From positions 1 through 13,945 of the forward strand of contig JACMLK010000287.1 of assembly GCA_014379665.1 (NCBI GenBank): a stretch of 13,945 nucleotides of DNA, in the 5' to 3' direction. The notes under the pieces were generated by a model. It was given only the letters and a program-made list of their open reading frames with translations, had not been told where the DNA came from and made no database searches. Made by a program: the position numbers and the translations under genes. How positions within the stretch are numbered: position 1 is the first letter of the stretch; the number at the start of each line of letters is the position of its first letter. Shown piece after piece: positions 1 to 5,997 of the stretch. This DNA comes from Saprospiraceae bacterium (lineage in GTDB: Bacteria > Bacteroidota > Bacteroidia > Chitinophagales > Saprospiraceae).

Positions 1-17
1 ATTCTGAAATAAGAAAA

Positions 18-830
18 TTACTGAACAATAACCAACAAATCTAAAGCATGCTGACCTGATAATGTCTGTGCACCACCATAGTCATTATAAATCCAAAACA
101 CCATTTCATCTGGAATCAACTCTTTTGCTTCACCTATATTATCCGGTTCACAGCCCCTGATATCTATCAAAGGGAAATCACCATTGCAGGGATCATAAAC
201 ATTATCCCCATCATCGTCCCAATATGCTCCTAAAGGTTGATCCGGAAGATTAAAATTAAATTTTTCTCTCCAATATGGGTTACCCTGACCGGGCCAGTAA
301 CGAACATCATCCGGAATAGAATCGCAATCTATAGGAACACCTGTTTCTTTAAATTTAATTACTCTATTATAATGATTTATAACGCTCACACCTTTTACCG
401 TGAAGAACCTGTCCCAGTCCTGGCAGTCTTCCAATTCTGTGGTTCCATTAATATCCAATGGTCCTGAGAAAAAATCAAACCCAAGATCTCGGTAGGTAAC
501 CGCGGAAAGTTTTACATTTCCTGCCCTGTCTACACCACCTATCCACACACCTCCGGCATATAAAGCCGAAACCGGTAATTGTCCGGGAGCAGGTTTAGGT
601 ACAATATATGCGGCTACAGACCACACATCGCCTCCGGTTAGTAATCTGGCCCTGACATTGTTAACCTGCATGTCAATTTGTTTGGTAGGTCGGAGACAAG
701 CAGCGCGCCACCCTGTTATCCCGGCCACTGTTGGGGTACCATCAATTTTATCTGGTTTTTTCGCACTTAATTCGAATTGGGTTACGAAAAAAGCAACCAA
801 CATGGTTAAAATAATTTTATTTGATCTCAT
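18..830 (-). CDS. Secreted protein of the large Bacteroidota T9SS-cargo type, short or interrupted
   Basis: The 270-residue product starts with a signal peptide: Lys/Arg at 2-5, a hydrophobic stretch to about residue 19, and a likely cut after LSA at 23. The mature part is rich in Gly, Asp and Trp. It has segments such as ALYAGGVWIGGVD, CQDWDRFF, a calcium-loop-like DDDGDNVYDPCNGD, and DEMVFWIYNDYGG. From memory these resemble the N-terminal part of long Saprospiria exported proteins that end in a type IX secretion sorting domain. No such C-terminal domain is present here. The frame closes with TAA at 18-20, and the bases beyond it still read F-S-Y-F-R in the same frame. This fits a premature stop inside a conserved strand, or a genuinely short paralogue. 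The gene lies 28 bp downstream of the receptor gene and is probably co-transcribed with it. The substrate or ligand is unknown. Confidence 0.6.
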   Translation of the reverse strand: MRSNKIILTMLVAFFVTQFELSAKKPDKIDGTPTVAGITGWRAACLRPTKQIDMQVNNVRARLLTGGDVWSVAAYIVPKPAPGQLPVSALYAGGVWIGGVDRAGNVKLSAVTYRDLGFDFFSGPLDINGTTELEDCQDWDRFFTVKGVSVINHYNRVIKFKETGVPIDCDSIPDDVRYWPGQGNPYWREKFNFNLPDQPLGAYWDDDGDNVYDPCNGDFPLIDIRGCEPDNIGEAKELIPDEMVFWIYNDYGGAQTLSGQHALDLLVIVQ

Positions 831-858
831 TATATATTATTTTTCTGTTTTTCAATAA

Positions 859-3800
859 TTAAAAGTCAACTATCATTCCAACATACATCCTTCTCGGAAG
901 CGTGTAGTTACCCGGCGCAAGCAGTCTCCAGGAATAAGCATCTAAAAATGCATCCACATCTCTGCCGGTTTGTTCTACTCCTCTGATTCTATCCTGGCCA
1001 AAACTGGATTGCAGGAAGCCGTCATTGTCGGGATCATTTGAATATTTATACAAGTCTACTACGTTTTTTGTATTAAAAACATTCTGAACTCTGAAATAGG
1101 CATTAATCCAAAGTTTTTTACCCGAGGTTTTACTCGTTGTGATAGGAAATCTTTTTTGTAAGTTCAGGTCAGCTGTGAAGTTCCATGGCAATCGCGCACC
1201 ATTTATGGAGCCTGCAAACCCTGATCCACCCAAGGATTGAGGGGTGTTGTTTCTGGTATAAGGTTGACCGGATACCAGAAAAGTAGTCAGATTTAATCCA
1301 AGGTCTTCAAATATATTGACACCTCCGATTTTAGGCCCGTCATAAGCTTTTCCGGAACCATATCTGTAATCTATAACCGCAGTTATTCTATGTCGTTCAT
1401 CAAATGAAAGAGGTATCAGGTTTCTGATTGGCCCTCTGTTGTTAATGCCATTGGATGAATTTGCATCGCTGCCTGATCCGTCAGCAAACTGTAACGTGTA
1501 TGTTGCATTCAATTCCAGATTGTTGGTTCGTCGTCTGTCTAACGAGAATGAAAATCCTTTTACGGTACCAAAGTCAAGATTATCAAACATTTTATAACTA
1601 TTCAGTGGTGCAGCGACATTGGCAAATACCCTTTGTTGTACGAGGTCTTTCATTTCTTTATAATATGCGGACACTTTCATAGCCATGGTTTCTGAAACTT
1701 TTTGTTGGAACCCGACTTCATAATCTACCGTTCTGACAGGTTTCAGATTTGGGTTGTCCAGCGCACCATTTCCATTTATTCTGCTTATGTCCTCGAAGAA
1801 ATAATAATCAAGGGCAGACGCAAAAGCATTGGAAGGAGGTCTCTGATATAACACATCATAATGAGCAAAGAAACCTGCATCATCTGAAATAGGAAAAGAG
1901 AATGCCAGTCTTGGCATAAAATTAACTTGTGGTTTATAATCCACAAATGATGTATTAGGGTCAAATTCAGAATCCTGAATTTTTAATACTCTGTCTACCG
2001 TTTTACCGGCATAAGATGGGAAGACCAGTCCACCCTGATAAATTACATTTCCACCGGAAACTGCTGTACCATTTGGAAGATACCATTGATCTCCCTTTCT
2101 GAAAGCCACCAGATTGTCTGATTCTTCTGATGCCACGTATACACTGTAATCATCTGCTACAGAAGTAGGCTGGTCTTTATCCACCCGGCTGTAATAATCT
2201 TTTGCATTTTCAATTTCATACAATGCGTATGGGTCTCTGAGTACTTTAGTATTGGCATCATAATAATCTACCCTCAGACCTAATCTGAAGATGATATCTT
2301 TGTAAGAAAATTTATCCTGAAGGAATACCGCTCCATAAATCGGTTGTTGTGGAGCTACGACAAAAGTTCTCCTGCCTGAAGCATCTCTGGTAGAAAAGAA
2401 ATCTTCAAATCGGACATCAGTACCCAATTTGTTTCCTAAATAGTCATAACCCGAATACCCGACAAGATTTCTGTTGATCAGTTCATTGGCTGAAAACATG
2501 TCAAGTCTTAATTTGCTCGGATCAATTTCCCATACATTGACATAGTCATTGTCTGATTTGCCGGTAAGTTCTCTGACACTTCTGTAAAATTTATTATCTT
2601 CTACAATATTCAGTTTTGTCTGATAAACATTTTCTACCTGTGGACCGAATGGCCCATCTATGGTCATAGTATCTATCACCACATCTTTGTCTAATCCGTT
2701 TATATGGTTATTTGCCAATAAGTCGGCAGCCTGCCACAATTCGAAAGGACTGACACCCCAGTTTCTGTTAATACTTTGTTCGTAAATCAAACCGAATTGT
2801 ATATTATGTCTTCCTTTTTCTGAACCACCAGGAAGCAAATCAAATCCGGTGACAAGATTCAAAGAATAAGTGTCATTATCACTTTTATTATATGCATTAT
2901 ACACCTGTCCTACGTTAGAATATAGATTATTCCAGGCAGTATTTATAGTATTATTCAACAATCCATTCACATTTACTCCACCTATCTCATTATATGAACC
3001 CAGAATAGGATTTATATTAGGATCCAGTGTATATTCTCCAATTTCCTCTCGGTAACCTATATGACCAAACGGATCAATTTGAAACAATGGATCATTTGGG
3101 TCAAGAAATCCAAATATCTTTTCCCAGGTGCGCAACGTTTTTCCAAAATATCCATAATTAAAAAGTCTGTCTTCATGTCTCACGTCCTCTGTTCTGGTTT
3201 TCCCTTTCTGATATCCCAAAGTGATAGTATAAGCAAAATTTCTGAGATTTCCTCCAGATTTGGCGGTTTCGTCATCACGATCTGATATCCCCTGTTTTCC
3301 AAGTTTATGCGTAAATCTGAAATTTCCTCTATAAGTGTTTGAATATTGATACGGGTTATTTACCCAGTTTAAAAGTGACCAGCCGGGGTTGTTGGGTGTA
3401 AATCTGTCTTTTCTGTCGTTGTAATTGCCAGAGAGTTGAATATCAATGTTATCTGAGACTCTAATGTCGAATCGGCCAGTAAGGTCCAAATCAACATTGC
3501 CATCATTTGGTCTTGCTTTGAAAGGTGAACCCAACTCAGATGATCTGACCAATTCAAGCGACGGAAATCTGGTGTCACCAATATTGTAAGTTGGGTTTTG
3601 TTCGAGCTGTCTGATTAATGATTCGGGAGCTCTGTATACCCCGATTGAAGATGGATTGTTGTCCTTTACATCCCTGTATTGTCCTGAAAACCTATATCCA
3701 AGTACCGATTGTTTTTTACTATTTCTGAATATTGGACCTGATACATTACCACTGATAAGGTTGTAACCAAATCCATCCACCGACTTTTCAATTTCCACAC

Positions 3801-4491
3801 TACCTGAGAGTCCATTTGAAGGCCCTCTGGAAGTAAGCGAAATAACACCACCAGTCACATCTCCATATCTGGATTCAATACCTCCAATGACTACCTGTAA
3901 TTGCTCTATTTCTGATTGAGGTATCAGGTTCCCGGATACTCTAACCCCATCCAGAAAGTACACCGTTTCATTGGATCTTGATCCACGTACTGAAATAGCA
4001 CCTCCATCTCTTGATGAAATTCCGGCAGAAGTTGCTGCAATCGCATTTACATTTTTGGTGGGCAGTGCCCTGATTTTTTCGGCTGTCACAGTGGTACCCT
4101 GAGTAGTGTTATCTATCTCGATTAATGGCACCTTATATTCCTTGATCTCAATACCTAAATCCAAAAGTACTGCATCATCTGACAGTGAAAAATTAACCCT
4201 GTTAGTTTTTCCCGCTTTTATAACAATGTTAGTTTGCCTTTGGGCCGCATAACCTACATAACTGGCTTCCATGTCATAAGTCCCGGGTTGGACATCAGAG
4301 ATAAAAAAGTTTCCATCCAGGTCGGTCTCAGTTCCGGTGATTAACACACCTCCTCTGTATAAGGCCACTGTTCCAAAAAGGATTGGTTCTCCAGTTTTGG
4401 CGTCAATTATTTTCCCTTCAATGGTAGTCTGAGCATTTACACCCAACAATCCAACAAGAAAAAATCCGATTATAAGTAATAATCTATTCAT
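859..4491 (-). CDS. TonB-dependent outer-membrane receptor with carboxypeptidase-like regulatory domain
   Basis: The 1210-residue outer-membrane transporter has a signal peptide (residues 1-20, cut at VNA|QTT). A carboxypeptidase-D regulatory-like beta-sandwich follows at about 21-105 (TIEGKIIDAKTGEPILFGTV, then DLDGNFFISDVQPGTY and SYVGYA). The plug domain lies at about 125-225, with ISVRGSRSNETVYFLDGVRV and an ESRYGDVTGGVISLTSRG end typical of plugs. The rest is a long beta-barrel ending in MYVGMIVDF, where the terminal Phe is the usual signal for barrel insertion. Such proteins import a ligand across the outer membrane using TonB energy. The SusC-type plug signature is absent and the next gene is not a SusD lipoprotein, so glycan uptake of the Sus kind is not indicated. 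The ligand cannot be read from sequence. The ATG at 4489-4491 directly precedes the signal peptide. Upstream lies the gene-free stretch 4492-4848. Confidence 0.92.
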   Translation of the reverse strand: MNRLLLIIGFFLVGLLGVNAQTTIEGKIIDAKTGEPILFGTVALYRGGVLITGTETDLDGNFFISDVQPGTYDMEASYVGYAAQRQTNIVIKAGKTNRVNFSLSDDAVLLDLGIEIKEYKVPLIEIDNTTQGTTVTAEKIRALPTKNVNAIAATSAGISSRDGGAISVRGSRSNETVYFLDGVRVSGNLIPQSEIEQLQVVIGGIESRYGDVTGGVISLTSRGPSNGLSGSVEIEKSVDGFGYNLISGNVSGPIFRNSKKQSVLGYRFSGQYRDVKDNNPSSIGVYRAPESLIRQLEQNPTYNIGDTRFPSLELVRSSELGSPFKARPNDGNVDLDLTGRFDIRVSDNIDIQLSGNYNDRKDRFTPNNPGWSLLNWVNNPYQYSNTYRGNFRFTHKLGKQGISDRDDETAKSGGNLRNFAYTITLGYQKGKTRTEDVRHEDRLFNYGYFGKTLRTWEKIFGFLDPNDPLFQIDPFGHIGYREEIGEYTLDPNINPILGSYNEIGGVNVNGLLNNTINTAWNNLYSNVGQVYNAYNKSDNDTYSLNLVTGFDLLPGGSEKGRHNIQFGLIYEQSINRNWGVSPFELWQAADLLANNHINGLDKDVVIDTMTIDGPFGPQVENVYQTKLNIVEDNKFYRSVRELTGKSDNDYVNVWEIDPSKLRLDMFSANELINRNLVGYSGYDYLGNKLGTDVRFEDFFSTRDASGRRTFVVAPQQPIYGAVFLQDKFSYKDIIFRLGLRVDYYDANTKVLRDPYALYEIENAKDYYSRVDKDQPTSVADDYSVYVASEESDNLVAFRKGDQWYLPNGTAVSGGNVIYQGGLVFPSYAGKTVDRVLKIQDSEFDPNTSFVDYKPQVNFMPRLAFSFPISDDAGFFAHYDVLYQRPPSNAFASALDYYFFEDISRINGNGALDNPNLKPVRTVDYEVGFQQKVSETMAMKVSAYYKEMKDLVQQRVFANVAAPLNSYKMFDNLDFGTVKGFSFSLDRRRTNNLELNATYTLQFADGSGSDANSSNGINNRGPIRNLIPLSFDERHRITAVIDYRYGSGKAYDGPKIGGVNIFEDLGLNLTTFLVSGQPYTRNNTPQSLGGSGFAGSINGARLPWNFTADLNLQKRFPITTSKTSGKKLWINAYFRVQNVFNTKNVVDLYKYSNDPDNDGFLQSSFGQDRIRGVEQTGRDVDAFLDAYSWRLLAPGNYTLPRRMYVGMIVDF

Positions 4492-4710
4492 GCTCTGAAT
4501 TTTTGATTATGTTAAAAATTTCTTAAAAGTCCGCAATGTTAATGAATATCAAAGGTTTTGCAAAATTTTTCTTTTAAATATCTTCACTATTGTATCCACC
4601 GATACATTTTAGAGTATGATTAAAATTCCATCATTTGTCTGCAAGCGGCAATTTTTATTTTATCCTGCGTTATATTTTTTCGCCGTAGGTTCAGGTTTAG
4701 ATGTAGGTTG

Positions 4711-4783
4711 CCAAGCAAAGTTTTGCTTGGTTCATTCACTTTCGAGTGATTTCTATCACTCGAATGCTGACATTAAGTCAGCA
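4711..4783. repeat. Cluster of three perfect inverted repeats
   Basis: Three perfect stem-loops lie in 73 bp. The first is CCAAGCAAA-GT-TTTGCTTGG (4711-4730). The second has 9-bp arms TTCGAGTGA and TCACTCGAA around a 6-base loop (4741-4764). The third is TGCTGAC-ATTAA-GTCAGCA (4765-4783), which abuts the second directly. A competing smaller hairpin TCACT-TTCG-AGTGA (4736-4749) shares an arm with the second, so two folds are mutually exclusive. No pure T-run follows, so this is not a textbook terminator. It could be an interspersed palindromic repeat, an RNA element in the 3' end of the dehydrogenase transcript, or a protein-binding array. Confidence 0.75.
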
Positions 4784-4784
4784 C

Positions 4785-4841
4785 CGCTCAATCATCTAAA
4801 ATTAAAATTTGCTCGCTTTCGCTCAAACATGAAAATTAAAA
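4785..4841. repeat. Imperfect direct repeat beside the hairpin cluster
   Basis: Two copies of a roughly 22-bp unit are present. Both begin CGCTCAA and end AAAATTAAAA, with a variable middle (TCATCT against ACATG). The copies are 4785-4807 and 4820-4841, and the linker between them holds GCTCGCTTTCGCTC-like sequence. The pair directly follows the third hairpin and reaches to within 8 bp of the dehydrogenase stop codon. Together with the hairpins it suggests one compound repeat element. Confidence 0.55.
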
Positions 4842-4848
4842 CATTCTC

Positions 4849-5793
4849 TTAAAGTATTTTCCCTTTAATAATTTTATCAAATACAACACCGGCGATCAGT
4901 TGAAGAGACTCTTTTGTCCAACCGGCAATATGCGGTGTTAATACTACATTCTCCATTTTGTAAAGACGTTGATACATTTCACGTTCTTTGTCAGAAAAAG
5001 TTTCAGGTTTTTCGTTTTCAAACACATCCAGACAAGCTCCGGATACTTTTCCTGAATCCAAACCTTCAAGTAGTGCTTTGGTATCCAGAATATCCCCTCT
5101 TGAAGTATTTGAAATGATCACACCATCTTTACAATGTGAAATAAATGATTCGTTTACCAAACTTTTTGTCTCATGTGTCAATGGCAGATGTAATGAAATG
5201 ATATCTGATCTGGTAATTACTGTGTTTAAATCTACCTTTTCTACAAAACGAAGTGACGATGGATATTGCGTCCTGTATTTGTCATAAGATATTACTTTTA
5301 GTTCCCAGGACGACAATTTTTTAGCAAATGCAGAACCCGTATGGCCTAAACCTATGATACCAATTGTTTTCCCTTTGAGTTCTGTCCCTCTGTTTTTTTC
5401 CCGGTTCCAATGATAATTTCTTACTTCTCTGTCTGACCGTATCAGATTATTCATAAGGGCAAGTATCATACCGATTTCATGCTCAGCTACCGCATTCCGG
5501 TTGCCTTCCGGCGAATTAAATACCTTGATTTTTTTTATCTTTGCATAACCCACATCAATAATTTCCAATCCGGATCCCAATCTGCCTATAAACCGAAGGT
5601 TTTTCCCTTTATCGATCTTGGACTTATCCATGATGATTTTGCTATTTATAATGATTCCTACATAATTATGAATAATATTATCAACCCGACTGTTGTCCAA
5701 AGTAGTATCATAATCAACCTCAAAACCGATTTGCTTCAGTTTTTCAGTAAGGAGAGGGTGAACATGGTCTGTGATAAGAATTTTTTTTACCAT
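4849..5793 (-). CDS. D-2-hydroxyacid dehydrogenase (phosphoglycerate dehydrogenase-like)
   Basis: The 314-residue NAD-dependent oxidoreductase is a single catalytic-plus-nucleotide-binding unit. The Rossmann motif GLGHTG is at 148-153, with the ribose-binding Asp at 171 after the second strand, which favours NAD over NADP. The catalytic triad of the family is intact: Arg232 in NTSRGD, Glu261 in DVFENEKP and His288 in LTPHIAG. The spacing of 29 and 27 residues is close to that of SerA. The signature RLGSGLEIIDV near 71-81 is also typical. Phosphoglycerate dehydrogenases of Bacteroidota are often this short form without an ACT domain, so the first step of serine synthesis is the leading guess. 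Other 2-hydroxyacids cannot be excluded, and no serB or serC lies nearby, so no symbol is given. The ATG at 5791-5793 follows an A/T-rich leader with no Shine-Dalgarno sequence. The gene is divergent from carB. Confidence 0.88.
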   Translation of the reverse strand: MVKKILITDHVHPLLTEKLKQIGFEVDYDTTLDNSRVDNIIHNYVGIIINSKIIMDKSKIDKGKNLRFIGRLGSGLEIIDVGYAKIKKIKVFNSPEGNRNAVAEHEIGMILALMNNLIRSDREVRNYHWNREKNRGTELKGKTIGIIGLGHTGSAFAKKLSSWELKVISYDKYRTQYPSSLRFVEKVDLNTVITRSDIISLHLPLTHETKSLVNESFISHCKDGVIISNTSRGDILDTKALLEGLDSGKVSGACLDVFENEKPETFSDKEREMYQRLYKMENVVLTPHIAGWTKESLQLIAGVVFDKIIKGKIL

Positions 5794-5830
5794 TTTTAAA
5801 TGTTACAGTTTAACAAGTCTGAATAATTTT

Positions 5831-5862
5831 CAAACTTGAAAACATAAAAAACATTTTATCAA
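5831..5862 (-). promoter_or_regulatory. Possible promoter of the dehydrogenase gene
   Basis: Read on the minus strand, TTG (5862-5860) is followed after 21 bases by CAAGTTTG (5838-5831). This matches five of the six fixed positions of the Bacteroidota -7 element TAnnTTTG. Transcription would start about 30 bases before the ATG. The -7 box lies inside a perfect inverted repeat TTTTCAA-AC-TTGAAAA (5827-5842), so a regulator bound there would cover it. Confidence 0.35.
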
Positions 5863-5938
5863 GTATATTTAAGAACAAAGATAATTTTTGTTCAATGATA
5901 TTATAAATTTTTGAATTGTCATTTCGGTTAGTGAATAT

Positions 5939-5969
5939 TTGTCAATCGTAAAATAATATTTTACCTTTG
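5939..5969 (+). promoter_or_regulatory. Promoter of carB, Bacteroidota primary sigma type
   Basis: TTG at 5939-5941 (within TTTG) is followed after 20 bases by TACCTTTG at 5962-5969. This is a full match to the TTG / TAnnTTTG consensus of the primary sigma factor of Bacteroidota, with a spacer in the normal 17-23 range. The start of transcription should lie near 5975-5977, giving a short leader of about 20 bases and little room for RNA-based control. Confidence 0.7.
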
Positions 5970-5997
5970 TGTCCCGATCAGAATATTTCCATTCAAT

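Larger units (their letters stand above)
4492..4848. other. Gene-free stretch with hairpin cluster and receptor leader
   Basis: This 357-bp stretch lies downstream of the dehydrogenase gene and upstream of the receptor gene, both on the minus strand. The half next to the receptor is AT-rich. On the minus strand it carries AACCTTTG (4557-4550), one base off the TAnnTTTG -7 element and without a clear -33 partner. It also holds an inverted repeat TGTATC-CACC-GATACA at 4591-4606, which could be an operator or leader hairpin. The other half (4711-4841) is a chain of short inverted and direct repeats, listed separately. An open frame of 78 codons crosses it on the plus strand, but the repeats explain its sequence better than a protein does. 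Confidence 0.7.

Noticed and set aside
4616..4852. Plus-strand open frame of 78 codons
   Set aside because: It runs through the palindrome cluster, overlaps the end of the dehydrogenase gene and has no recognisable motif. The repeats explain its sequence.
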